This document shows, one piece after another, positions 52,190 through 60,630 of a DNA stretch of 64,000 bases. The position numbers and the translations under genes were made by a program. The notes beneath the pieces are model-generated. The model was not told where the DNA came from and searched no databases. It saw nothing but the letters and a program-made list of their open reading frames with translations. The stretch covers positions 310,001 through 374,000 of the forward strand of contig NZ_JAUHLN010000002.1 of assembly GCF_030412265.1 (NCBI RefSeq). The letters are read 5' to 3'. How positions within the stretch are numbered: the stretch's first letter is position 1; every line of letters starts with the position of its first letter. Source of the stretch: Fictibacillus terranigra (GTDB lineage Bacteria > Bacillota > Bacilli > Bacillales > Fictibacillaceae).

Positions 52190-53482
52190 TCATGGATCTT
52201 TCTTGACGAGAAGCTCAGTTTGGGTTCCGGATCCAACTTCGCCGCACCAGTCCATTATCGTCAAAGTGATGATTACAGCCGCCTGAAAGATTTTATCCAA
52301 TTCAATATGTTCGTTCGGATAATGAGCCACAGAAGTAACACCAGGACCGAATACAATGCTCGGTGTGCTGCCGACAGCGGTTAACAATCCTCCGTCTGTT
52401 CCCCATGGCGAAGCTTCGATCACGGGCTCATTCTGACATATTTCAGTAAACCGGCGGGTCAGCAGCTTCATGAGATCATGGTCTTGATCAATGCTGCCCG
52501 GAAGCCACTGAGCTCCAAACCATTCTACTGTCGGGGGATGCTCCTGAAGCCATTCATCGTTCAGGCTTGCGAGACGATCTTCAAGCTCGTGCTTCACATC
52601 CTCAAGCGTTTCACTTGGAGCTACTCCTATTCTCCCTTCAATCACAATATGGTCAGGAACAGATGACGGCCACTCACCGCCTGATATTTTCCCTAAGTTA
52701 ATCGGTACAGGAATAGGTACACTTTCATAGAGCGGATCTGTAATCCTCTCATTTCTCGCTCTTTCAAGCTCCTGCAGTTCCTTAACAACAATCATCGTCT
52801 TTTCAAGTGCACTGACCCCTTCGTATCTTGTACCGCCATGAGCTGAGCGGCCGTACACGTTGACCCTGAACCACATGGATCCTTGCTGGCTCGGAAAAAT
52901 CTTCATGTTCGTCGGTTCCGGAATGATGGCTGCATCGGCAGTATAACCCCTGAGGATGGCAGCCAAAGTTCCCGCACCACCGCTCTCCTCCTCCATTACA
53001 CTGTGAAAAATAACATCTCCCTTCAACGGAACATTTAATTCCTTTAAACACTGAAGGGCGAGCAGGAGACATAGGTTTCCGCCTTTCATATCCGTTGCAC
53101 CCCTGCCGTACAGCTTGCCATCCTTGATTTCACCGCTGTAAGGATCGTTTTCCCATTGAGTGAGATCACCCGGAGGCACAACATCGACATGTCCGTTTAA
53201 AACGACGGAGCGTCCCCCGCCGCTTCCTTTTAGGACAGCAGCTACATTTGGGCTGGCGGAAAAATCTGTTCTCGTCGCACAAAAATAAGGATGCTGTAAA
53301 AATTCAGCTTCATCGGGATGCCAAACATCTACTTCCAGACCTATGCTTTCAAGTTTTTTTGCAATCAGCATCTGCACTTCTTTTTCTTTTCCCTGCTCGC
53401 TCTTTGACCGAACCATTTCCTGTAAAAATGCAATCGCCTCTGGTTTCTGTCTGTCCATCCAGTCTTGAACTTTCTTCTTCAT
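52190..53482 (-). CDS. yodQ: M20-family deacylase of the lysine/beta-lysine cluster (YodQ-like)
   Basis: 430 residues of the ArgE/DapE M20 type. Zinc ligands: NGHVDVVPPGD (His, Asp), GRGATDMKGG (bridging Asp), HSVMEEESGG (catalytic Glu-Glu) and the late His in VAHYPNEHIE. Deacylates an N-acyl amine; in this cluster the substrate may be an N-acetylated lysine catabolite. Order kamA-yokU-yodT-yodS-yodR-yodQ is that known from the Bacillus yod genes. Last gene of the run. Confidence 0.87.
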   Translation of the reverse strand: MKKKVQDWMDRQKPEAIAFLQEMVRSKSEQGKEKEVQMLIAKKLESIGLEVDVWHPDEAEFLQHPYFCATRTDFSASPNVAAVLKGSGGGRSVVLNGHVDVVPPGDLTQWENDPYSGEIKDGKLYGRGATDMKGGNLCLLLALQCLKELNVPLKGDVIFHSVMEEESGGAGTLAAILRGYTADAAIIPEPTNMKIFPSQQGSMWFRVNVYGRSAHGGTRYEGVSALEKTMIVVKELQELERARNERITDPLYESVPIPVPINLGKISGGEWPSSVPDHIVIEGRIGVAPSETLEDVKHELEDRLASLNDEWLQEHPPTVEWFGAQWLPGSIDQDHDLMKLLTRRFTEICQNEPVIEASPWGTDGGLLTAVGSTPSIVFGPGVTSVAHYPNEHIELDKIFQAAVIITLTIMDWCGEVGSGTQTELLVKKDP

Positions 53483-53502
53483 GTTCTCCCTCCTGACACT
53501 AT

Positions 53503-54165
53503 TTATTGAAAGGTTTCAATCTGATCGAGAATTTCCAATGGAGCGCCTGTTGATTTCTCCACTTCCTCAATTGTATAAGGATGCATTACTTCTCTTAAGA
53601 CAAGCTTCTCATCCTTCACATCTATGACGGCTTTTTCAGTGATAATCATATTCGCTCCCTTTTGCACGGTCAGCGGTAATTTGCATTGCTTTACAATCTT
53701 TGGATTGCCTTCTTTGTCTGTATGGTTCATAAGTACGATGACTTTTTTTGATTTTTGAGCGAGATCAATCGCTCCTCCCATGCCCGGCACCCGCTTTCCA
53801 GGTACGATCCAATTGGCGATGTCCCCTTTTTCACTGACTTCCAAAGCTCCAAGAACGGTAATGTCCAAAAGCCCGCGCCGGATGATGCCAAACGCTGTCG
53901 CACTGTCGAAATAGGAGGCTCCTGAGATCAAGGTGACCGGATATCCCCCTGCGTTGGAGAGGTTGCCGTCTTCTTTTCCCTTTTCCGGAGATCCTCCCAT
54001 GCCAAGAATTCCGTTCTCAGTATGAAGCATCACTCCATGGTCATTGGGAATGTAATCAGCAACCAGCGTCGGAATGCCGATGCCTAAGTTGACGATCATT
54101 CCTTTACCGATCTCAAGTGCAGCTCTGCGTGCTATTTGTTGTCTTGTTTCAATTCCCAAACCCAT
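53503..54165 (-). CDS. yodR: CoA transferase, beta subunit (YodR-like)
   Basis: 220 residues of the SCOT/AtoA type. The catalytic Glu is in LHTENGILGMGGSPE, and GMIVNLGIGIPTLVADY opens the domain. With the alpha subunit it moves CoA between acids, probably activating a beta-amino or keto acid made from beta-lysine. ATG 54165 is used, with GGGGGTGG 7 nt upstream, inside the end of the alpha gene (34-bp overlap). Confidence 0.9.
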   Translation of the reverse strand: MGLGIETRQQIARRAALEIGKGMIVNLGIGIPTLVADYIPNDHGVMLHTENGILGMGGSPEKGKEDGNLSNAGGYPVTLISGASYFDSATAFGIIRRGLLDITVLGALEVSEKGDIANWIVPGKRVPGMGGAIDLAQKSKKVIVLMNHTDKEGNPKIVKQCKLPLTVQKGANMIITEKAVIDVKDEKLVLREVMHPYTIEEVEKSTGAPLEILDQIETFQ

Positions 54166-54857
54166 TTCCAGTCCACCCCCTTGCTTTGAACGATATGATC
54201 TACGAATACTCCGGGAGTTATGACACATTCCGGGTCCAGTTCACCTGCGGGTACGATTTCATCGACTTCTGCAATCGTAATGTTGCCGGCCATTGCGATG
54301 AGAGGATTCGTATTCCGCGCGCTTTTATCGTAGACTAAATTTCCATACGTATCGGCTTTTTGTGCATAAACGATGGAAACATCTGCTGTCAGCGCGGGCT
54401 CAACCATATAAGTGGCTGAGTTAATTTCTACTTTTTGCTTACCGGATTCAACGACCGTACCCAGGCCTACATCCACTAAAATACCTCCAATCCCCATACC
54501 TCCGGCCCTGATCTTTTCAGCTAAAGTGCCCTGTGGAATAAACTCCACAGTCAGCTCCCCGTCGTGCATCTGTTTGCCTGCTTCAGGATTTGAGCCAATG
54601 TGTGAGGCGATAAGGCGGCTGATCCGCTTTTCGGTAATGAGCTTTCCCGGGCCGATCCAAGGGAATCCGGTATCGTTGCTGATCATGAAAATGTTTTTAA
54701 TATTGCGGTCTAGAATCGCATTAATTAAGCCAGGAGGCGCTCCGACTCCTCCAAACCCTCCAACCATCAGGGACATGCCATCAAAAAAAAGAGCAGCGGC
54801 TTCTTCCATCGTTATGAGTTTTGTTTTTGATGAAGTTTCATTGGTGCTGTACAGCAT
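54132..54857 (-). CDS. yodS: CoA transferase, alpha subunit (YodS-like)
   Basis: 241 residues. Family start SLMVGGFGGVGAPPGLINAILD and GSNPEAGKQMHDGELTVEFIPQGTLAEKIRAGGMGIGG match AtoD/ScoA-type alpha subunits. GGAGAGG precedes ATG. Forms the heterodimer with the following beta subunit and overlaps it. Starts 17 bp after the aminotransferase. Confidence 0.9.
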   Translation of the reverse strand: MLYSTNETSSKTKLITMEEAAALFFDGMSLMVGGFGGVGAPPGLINAILDRNIKNIFMISNDTGFPWIGPGKLITEKRISRLIASHIGSNPEAGKQMHDGELTVEFIPQGTLAEKIRAGGMGIGGILVDVGLGTVVESGKQKVEINSATYMVEPALTADVSIVYAQKADTYGNLVYDKSARNTNPLIAMAGNITIAEVDEIVPAGELDPECVITPGVFVDHIVQSKGVDWKWVWELKQDNK

Positions 54858-54874
54858 GGATTACCTCTCCTTCC

Positions 54875-56242
54875 CTAGCTCGTTGCTTTATGAATCAGAA
54901 TTCCCGATGATACAAGATGGTTCATTAGTTCCTTCAAACTCTCATCCAATATTCTTATTAACTCATAGACTTGAAACGACGTGATGACTAAAGGAGGCGA
55001 GATTAAGACTGAATCGCCTTCGTAGCCTGTAACCCCTCCGAATGCTGGATAAATGATCAGACCTTTGTCGAAGCAAATGGAAATCAGCTTCTCCCCCACA
55101 CGATGGATGAAAGAAAATGGCGTATGATTCACGGCATCATTGACAAGTTCCAGTCCGCATAACAGGCCTTTGCCGCGCACATTGCCGACAAAAGGATATT
55201 TTTGTTCCAGTTCTTTCAACCCATTTAATAAACGTTCTCCCTGTTCCCCGGCATTCTGAACAAGATTTTGCTGATCCATATATTCCATGACTGAACAGCA
55301 TGCGGCTGCAGATAGAGGGTTGGCGCTGAAGGTGTGGCCGCTCATTACCACTTTGGATCCTTTTCGTATCACATTGATGATCCGGTCGGACACCACAGTA
55401 GCCGCCATTGGGGTATATCCAGCACTGAGCCCTTTGCCGAGGGTCATGATGTCGGGTTCAATTCCCCAGTGGTCAATCGCAAACATTTTTCCTGTCCGGC
55501 CCATTCCTGTCATGACTTCATCGGCGATGGTTAAAATTTGATATTTGTCACAGATCTCTTTCACCTTTTCATAGTAGCCTGGAGGTGGTACAATCGCGCC
55601 GCCTGCCGCGCCGATGATCGGCTCAAAAATAAACGCAGCGATGTTCTCAGGCCCCTCCTGCTCGATCGCACGCTCCAGTTCGCCAGCACATTCCAATCCG
55701 CACCCGGGGTATGTATTTTTTAATGGACATTGGTAGCAATATGGAGCCGGAGCGGCAGGGAAATCTTCAAGCAATGCCGAGAATCGTTCTCTTCTCTTAT
55801 GGTGGCCGGACATTGACAGTGCCCCGAGCGTTATCCCATGGTAGCTGGTCCAGCGGGAAAGTATTTTCGTTTTCGTGTGAATTCCTTGTTCCTGAAAGTA
55901 CTGAATGGCAACTTTTAAAGCTGTTTCTGTTGCCTCGGACCCGCTGTTTACAAAAAATGTCCAGTTTAAATCGCCAGGAGTGATACGGGCAAGCTTCTTT
56001 GCCAGCTTCTCTGCCGGCAGACTTGTAAAGTGTGAACGGTAAACAAAGGCAACCTGCATCGCCTGTTCATGCATCGCATCTGCAATTTCATCTACCCCGT
56101 GGCCTATATTCGCGGTTACGGCACCGGAGGAACCATCGATGTACCGCTTGCCGTTTTCATCATATAAATAGATTCCTTTTCCATGGCTGATCATGGGATA
56201 ATTGGCATCCAGCACCGGTTTAATAATTCCTGTTTTATCCAT
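54875..56242 (-). CDS. yodT: Class III aminotransferase of the cluster (YodT-like)
   Basis: 455 residues, PLP-dependent omega-aminotransferase. The Asp-x-x motif ILTIADEVMTGMGRTGKMFA and PLP Lys in MTLGKGLSAGYTPMAA are clear, with GSEATETAL binding phosphate. Likely transaminates the omega- or beta-amino group of lysine, beta-lysine or a derived acyl-CoA. ATG 56242 has GGAAGGAG 6 nt upstream. A hairpin (56268-56297) separates it from yokU. Confidence 0.9.
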   Translation of the reverse strand: MDKTGIIKPVLDANYPMISHGKGIYLYDENGKRYIDGSSGAVTANIGHGVDEIADAMHEQAMQVAFVYRSHFTSLPAEKLAKKLARITPGDLNWTFFVNSGSEATETALKVAIQYFQEQGIHTKTKILSRWTSYHGITLGALSMSGHHKRRERFSALLEDFPAAPAPYCYQCPLKNTYPGCGLECAGELERAIEQEGPENIAAFIFEPIIGAAGGAIVPPPGYYEKVKEICDKYQILTIADEVMTGMGRTGKMFAIDHWGIEPDIMTLGKGLSAGYTPMAATVVSDRIINVIRKGSKVVMSGHTFSANPLSAAACCSVMEYMDQQNLVQNAGEQGERLLNGLKELEQKYPFVGNVRGKGLLCGLELVNDAVNHTPFSFIHRVGEKLISICFDKGLIIYPAFGGVTGYEGDSVLISPPLVITSFQVYELIRILDESLKELMNHLVSSGILIHKATS

Positions 56243-56267
56243 GATGGGCACTCCTTCCATTCATGAT

Positions 56268-56298
56268 GGAAAAGCAACGGAAATCCGCTGCTTTTCAA
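56268..56298 (-). terminator. Hairpin between yokU and yodT (terminator or attenuator)
   Basis: AAAAGCAGCGGA / TCCGTTGCTTTT stem (G-U pairs) ending in TTTTCC. It may separate the kamA-yokU message from yodTSRQ or partially attenuate it. Confidence 0.55.
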
Positions 56299-56308
56299 TG
56301 TTGTGTAT

Positions 56309-56587
56309 TTAAAAGGATTTAAAGTAATTTTTCTTTAAGAACCTTTCTTGTGCCATCAATTCTTTGAACGTCAAAACCTGGTTCAGCTTTTTTGTATCAA
56401 TCAACATCAGCTGATCTTCGATTTCTTCTACGATCTCATCCTCATGATATTCCATACCGCAGGACTCACAATACACCGCCGGGATTTCTTTAATTTGAAG
56501 TGCCCGGGTGCCGTCGTGCAGTTCCCAGTATCCTGTTTTGGTAATGTCCTTCGCTGAGTGATCATTGCACCACTTGCATTCCTTCAT
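56309..56587 (-). CDS. yokU: YokU-family zinc-finger protein
   Basis: 92 residues. Two CxxC pairs (CKWCNDH, CESCGMEYHEDEI) form an MqsA-like zinc-binding N-terminus; the tail is helical. YokU genes are coupled to kamA in other Bacillus as well. Starts 12 bp past the kamA stop. Likely a regulator or accessory factor, unproven. No MqsR-type toxin is adjacent. Confidence 0.8.
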   Translation of the reverse strand: MKECKWCNDHSAKDITKTGYWELHDGTRALQIKEIPAVYCESCGMEYHEDEIVEEIEDQLMLIDTKKLNQVLTFKELMAQERFLKKNYFKSF

Positions 56588-56598
56588 GAGCGGGCCTC

Positions 56599-58023
56599 CT
56601 ATGCTTCTTTTACTGTGCCATCTTCTTGATTGGCTGTTTCTTTTTTCTGTTCATGTTTATATTTCTTTTCCTTCATTTCATCCCGTTTTTCCCGTTTGTC
56701 TTTCAATGTGGTATGCTGAGGGTTCGTTTCGTATGTTTTTCTTCGGTCTAACCGGTTTAAGCCTTCAGGAACGATATTGAATTTCTCATCTTTCATAAGC
56801 GCAGTAATCCCAATTGCTGCCGGCTGTTCTTTGATGCCCATGGTCTCGTTGAAATACTCATCCGCCAGCCCTGCTTTATAGTTTTGAGGTTCGGGATAGG
56901 ATGTAATAACTCCTTCAAAGTTTCGTAAAATTACTTTGTCAGGACTCTGTGAAATCAAATAATTAGGCTGAAGAGAGATTTTTCCTCCTCCACCCGGTGC
57001 ATCAACAACAAAAGTCGGGACAGCATATCCTGACGTGTGCCCGCGCAATGCTTCAATGATCTCCAGCCCTTTTGAGACAGGAGCGCGGAAATGCCCGATA
57101 CCTTCCGATAAGTCACATTGATAAATATAATAAGGGCGCACCCGAATTTTTACGAGATCGTGCATCAGTTTTTTCATTATATGCGTGCTGTCGTTGATTC
57201 CTGCAAGGATAACAGACTGATTGCCTACCGGTACACCGGCATTCGCCAGCATTTCACACGCCTTTTTGGATTCCTCTGTTATTTCAATGGATGTATTAAA
57301 ATGGGTGTTGAGCCAAACCGGATGATATTTCTTTAAGATATCGCAAAGGTTTTCAGTTATCCTCTGAGGGAATACGACAGGCGCCCGAGTCCCGATCCGA
57401 ATGATCTCCAAATGAGGGATTTCTCTTAGCCTCTTTAAGATATATTCAAGGATGTTGTCATTGATTAATAAACCGTCACCTCCAGAAATCAGGCAATCTC
57501 TGACCTGTGGAGTCGCAGCAATGTAATCAATGGCTGCGTCAAGCTGCTTTTTAGGTACACCCATGCCGATCTGTCCTGAAAAACGTCTTCGTGTACAATA
57601 TCGGCAATACATCGAGCATTGGTTGGTCACAAGGAAAAGCACCCTGTCCGGATAACGGTGTGTCAGTCCAGGAACCGGAGAATCTTCATCCTCATGCAGA
57701 GGATCTTCAAGATCATATTTGGTTTTCAGGATTTCCTTTCCGATCGGTACGGACTGCATCCGGATCGGACAGCGCGGATCATCCTGGTCCATCAGCCATG
57801 CATAATAAGGTGTAATATTTAAAGGAATCGTCATGGTGGATATCCGAACGCCTTCTTCTTCTTCAGGCGTTAAGTTCACGACCTTCTTTAAGTCTTGCAG
57901 ATTTCTTACCGTATGCGTCAGCTGCCAGAGCCAGTCATTCCATTGCTCATCTGTCACGTCTTTCCATAACTCAATTTCTTTCCAATGTCTTTTTGGCTGG
58001 TACAATCCATTCACGATAGGCAT
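56599..58023 (-). CDS. kamA: L-lysine 2,3-aminomutase (radical SAM)
   Basis: 474 residues. Converts lysine to L-beta-lysine by a radical reaction using SAM, a 4Fe-4S cluster and PLP. The cluster motif CSMYCRYCTRR (C-x3-C-x2-C) is near residue 137; GGDGLL and the PLP Lys region VDAPGGGGKISL are intact. A charged tail (DKREKRDEMKEKKYKHEQKK) of about 50 residues extends the C-terminus. ATG 58023 with AAGGAGGG 6 nt upstream. Driven by a consensus sigma-54 promoter. Confidence 0.95.
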   Translation of the reverse strand: MPIVNGLYQPKRHWKEIELWKDVTDEQWNDWLWQLTHTVRNLQDLKKVVNLTPEEEEGVRISTMTIPLNITPYYAWLMDQDDPRCPIRMQSVPIGKEILKTKYDLEDPLHEDEDSPVPGLTHRYPDRVLFLVTNQCSMYCRYCTRRRFSGQIGMGVPKKQLDAAIDYIAATPQVRDCLISGGDGLLINDNILEYILKRLREIPHLEIIRIGTRAPVVFPQRITENLCDILKKYHPVWLNTHFNTSIEITEESKKACEMLANAGVPVGNQSVILAGINDSTHIMKKLMHDLVKIRVRPYYIYQCDLSEGIGHFRAPVSKGLEIIEALRGHTSGYAVPTFVVDAPGGGGKISLQPNYLISQSPDKVILRNFEGVITSYPEPQNYKAGLADEYFNETMGIKEQPAAIGITALMKDEKFNIVPEGLNRLDRRKTYETNPQHTTLKDKREKRDEMKEKKYKHEQKKETANQEDGTVKEA

Positions 58024-58063
58024 TTTGTTCCCTCCTTGTATACTTACCTCGCTCATTAACAGA

Positions 58064-58080
58064 TGCAAGTTCCGTGCCAA
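58064..58080 (-). promoter_or_regulatory. Sigma-54 (SigL) -24/-12 promoter of kamA
   Basis: Minus strand TTGGCACGGAACTTGCA (58080-58064), an exact fit to TTGGCAC-N5-TTGCA, 40 nt before the kamA ATG. A start site near 58053 is expected. The gene just upstream is a sigma-54 activator. An inverted repeat TTGC-N8-GCAA (58147-58162) about 75 bp further upstream may be its enhancer. Confidence 0.9.
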
Positions 58081-58146
58081 AAACAAAGAAACTGATAAAA
58101 GCACTTAGATCCGTGGATTTTCTGATATTGGTAATGTATGCGCCCA

Positions 58147-58162
58147 TTGCTTAATTTGGCAA
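58147..58162. promoter_or_regulatory. Possible upstream activating sequence for the sigma-54 activator
   Basis: TTGC-N8-GCAA inverted repeat, 75 bp upstream of the -24 element. A plausible enhancer distance; only position and symmetry support it. Confidence 0.35.
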
Positions 58163-58168
58163 AATAAA

Positions 58169-58196
58169 CAAACCGCCGAAAATCCGGCGGTTTAGT
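58169..58196 (-). terminator. Terminator of the sigma-54 activator gene
   Basis: AACCGCCG-GATTTT-CGGCGGTT with TGTTTATTTT tail; separates the activator from kamA, so kamA needs its own promoter. Confidence 0.85.
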
Positions 58197-59592
58197 TCCC
58201 TTTTATTTTTAGTTTGTATTGGAGAGTCTGTCTAGGTATTTTCAGGAGCTGTGCTGCTTTTTGAATATTTCCATCCGCAGCAGTTAGTGCCTTGGATATC
58301 AGTTCACGTTCCCGGTGAGCAAGAGCCTCCCGAAGAGGAGGAATAGCGGGGTTCTCAATAGAACCGGCAAGAGCAGGAGTTGCCTGGAGATGATGAGGCA
58401 AATCTTCAACTTTTATCTCCTCATGATCATCCGCCATATTCATGGCATATTCAATGACATGTTTCAGCTCCCGGACATTCCCTGGCCATTGATATTGCTG
58501 AAAAAGATGGAACGCTTCTTCTGAAAGTCCCTTGATTTGTCTTTTGAATTGAGCATTATATTGTGAAATAAAGTGCTGGCCAAGCAGGTGGATATCTGAA
58601 ATCCTCTGCCTTAAAGGAGGGATTTCAAAGAAAATGACGTTCAGCCTGTAGTATAAATCTTCTCTAAGCTTATTGCATTTCACACATTCTGAAGGATGTT
58701 CATTTAATGCTGCCATAATCCTTACATTGACCAATTTGCCTTGAACAGCCCCTATTCTGCGGACAACCCCATCTTGAAGAACCCTAAGTAGTTTAGCCTG
58801 TATGTCTAACGGCATCGAATTGATCTCATCCAGAAAAAGGGTTCCTCCATCTGCCAGTTCAAAAAGGCCTGGCCTGTCGACCGCACCCGTAAAGCTTCCC
58901 TTGACGGTCCCGAAGAGAATACTCTCCAGGAGCTGTGAAGGAATAGCCGCACAATTCTGGGCGATAAATGGTTTATTCTTTCGCGATGAATGATTATGTA
59001 TTCCTTGAATAAGAACCTCTTTGCCGGTCCCTGTCTCCCCGAATATAAGAACGGGTGAAGAAGTTTCAGATACCTTCCTCGACAGTGACTTTAACTGGCC
59101 GATCTGAGGATCATCTGATATAAAATCTTCTAACTGATAAGATGCATAATGGCCATTTTTGATGGTAACGGAACGGTTCTTATGAAATTGCGCCTGCATA
59201 TCAAGAAGCTTCTCAGACAACTGTTTTATTTTTGTGAGGTCCTTTGATATTTCAATCGCTCCGATCAGTTCGCCGTCAACGATGAGCGGCAGCGTCGTGT
59301 TGACCGTATCGACCCGCTTGCCGTTTACGTTTGTATAGGATTGATGCTGATTAATGATCGGCTTTCCTGTTTTGATAACGTTTAGCAATGTACTGGTTTG
59401 CTGATTTAATGAAGGAAAAGAATCTAATACATGCCGGTTTAGTACTTGAGAAACGTTTAAACCATCAAGGCTTGCGGCGACTTCATTATAAAAAATGGTC
59501 ATCCCCCTTGCATCCACCGCATGAATTCCTTCATCAATCGTTTTTAAAATCGCTTTAAGCATCTCAATCGTTTCAACCGAGTCTTTAAACAT
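58192..59592 (-). CDS. Sigma-54-dependent transcriptional activator (PAS-AAA-Fis)
   Basis: 466 residues. PAS domain (about 13-115, TIDEGIHAVDARGMTIFYNEVAASLDGL), central AAA+ with Walker A GETGTGKE, the sigma-54-contact loop GSFTGA (usual GAFTGA) and Walker B GGTLFLDEIN, and a C-terminal Fis helix-turn-helix (GNIQKAAQLLKIPRQTLQYKLKI). No receiver domain, so it senses a small molecule through PAS, like RocR or BkdR. GGAGGT precedes ATG 59592. Located between ablB and kamA, it very likely drives kamA. Confidence 0.92.
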   Translation of the reverse strand: MFKDSVETIEMLKAILKTIDEGIHAVDARGMTIFYNEVAASLDGLNVSQVLNRHVLDSFPSLNQQTSTLLNVIKTGKPIINQHQSYTNVNGKRVDTVNTTLPLIVDGELIGAIEISKDLTKIKQLSEKLLDMQAQFHKNRSVTIKNGHYASYQLEDFISDDPQIGQLKSLSRKVSETSSPVLIFGETGTGKEVLIQGIHNHSSRKNKPFIAQNCAAIPSQLLESILFGTVKGSFTGAVDRPGLFELADGGTLFLDEINSMPLDIQAKLLRVLQDGVVRRIGAVQGKLVNVRIMAALNEHPSECVKCNKLREDLYYRLNVIFFEIPPLRQRISDIHLLGQHFISQYNAQFKRQIKGLSEEAFHLFQQYQWPGNVRELKHVIEYAMNMADDHEEIKVEDLPHHLQATPALAGSIENPAIPPLREALAHRERELISKALTAADGNIQKAAQLLKIPRQTLQYKLKIKGN

Positions 59593-59625
59593 AGGCACCT
59601 CCAGTCTGGATCAAAAACAAGCTGC

Positions 59626-60522
59626 TCAATTTTCATCCGTAGTGCCGAAAATCCGGCAATAGTTTTCTGATAGATCTCTCATCCAGAGGTTCATGTCCTC
59701 GTATTTATCAAAAATCAGGCAATTTTTCGTAAATCTCCCATGATATTTATAGCCTCTTTGAAAAAAGACGGCATTCATTCCAAAGGACAAAGATCGTGCA
59801 ATTGAATAGGCACAAAATATTTTACGATTCTTCAATTCCATTTCGAGTTTTTCAATCAAGATTTTCATCAGACCAAATTTTCGGTGTTGAGGCAATGTGG
59901 CACAGTCCGTAAGTTCTGCATTATGATATTGCAGGTTAATATCCGCTGATGCAGCACTTACAACTTCTTTGCAATGTTCGATTACATAATAGATGGTTCC
60001 GTGCTCCATCGTCTTTTTAATATACTCAGGATCGTTCATTGGAGTAGGGTAAACTTGGAACACCTCCCCATATAAGGCGGCCAGCCCTTCTGCATCGTTT
60101 AGATCAGCTAATCGGATCAGGTAATTCTCCGGCAGAGAATATCCGCCGGATTTTATATGGGGCAGTTCAAGAATCTGATCGATAATTTTATCTTCCTCTA
60201 CCCAAAAGTCACTTCGCTTCCTCTCGTTCGTGTAAAAACGGCACATCGCAACAGCATCACTCCCATTGAAATACTGGCTGAATACCGCTTCCGGCAAATA
60301 TCCCAATGCCAGAAAGGCTCCGACATGTTCTGATCTCGCCTTAATGATCACTTTTGAGAAGTCATGCTGAACTGCCAGTTCATGAACCTCAGCTGCAAGG
60401 GCAGCAATATTCCCTCTATAGTCATCCACTCTCAATCGCTCACTAAAGTAATCCAGAAATATTTTTGCTGTTACGTCTCCCTTATTAATTTCTGTTTGTT
60501 TATAAAACGTATCAGTTTGCAT
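59626..60522 (-). CDS. ablB: Beta-lysine N6-acetyltransferase AblB (YodP-like)
   Basis: 298 residues, GNAT fold in the C-terminal half (LRLADLNDAEGLAALYGEVFQVYPTPMNDPEYI, DCATLPQHRKFGLMKILIEKLEMELKNR). AblB acetylates beta-lysine from KamA/AblA, giving N6-acetyl-beta-lysine, a compatible solute in some microbes. Here the deacylase and CoA transferase suggest breakdown instead or in addition. Ends 33 bp before the activator, so it is upstream of the sigma-54 promoter and expressed separately from kamA. Confidence 0.9.
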   Translation of the reverse strand: MQTDTFYKQTEINKGDVTAKIFLDYFSERLRVDDYRGNIAALAAEVHELAVQHDFSKVIIKARSEHVGAFLALGYLPEAVFSQYFNGSDAVAMCRFYTNERKRSDFWVEEDKIIDQILELPHIKSGGYSLPENYLIRLADLNDAEGLAALYGEVFQVYPTPMNDPEYIKKTMEHGTIYYVIEHCKEVVSAASADINLQYHNAELTDCATLPQHRKFGLMKILIEKLEMELKNRKIFCAYSIARSLSFGMNAVFFQRGYKYHGRFTKNCLIFDKYEDMNLWMRDLSENYCRIFGTTDEN

Positions 60523-60601
60523 TAGTTGAATACCCCCATTTCTACTTTGTTTATTCCATAGCGATCTGTTTATTCCTTTAAAAATTTCAAATGGAAGGCA
60601 A

Positions 60602-60630
60602 AAGAAAAAGAACTGCCAGCTGGCAGTTTA
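60602..60630 (-). terminator. Terminator of the PHP gene
   Basis: AACTGCCAGCTGGCAGTT palindrome followed by CTTTTTCTTTT on the minus strand; overlaps the stop codon. Confidence 0.7.

Noticed and set aside
56309-56587. MqsA-type antitoxin
   Set aside because: The N-terminal zinc finger is similar, but no helix-turn-helix or toxin partner is seen, and the pairing with kamA indicates YokU.
58141-58158. A second sigma-54 promoter (TGGGCGCATACATTAC, minus strand)
   Set aside because: The GG-to-GC spacing is wrong and the -12 GC is missing, while a perfect promoter lies 60 bp downstream.
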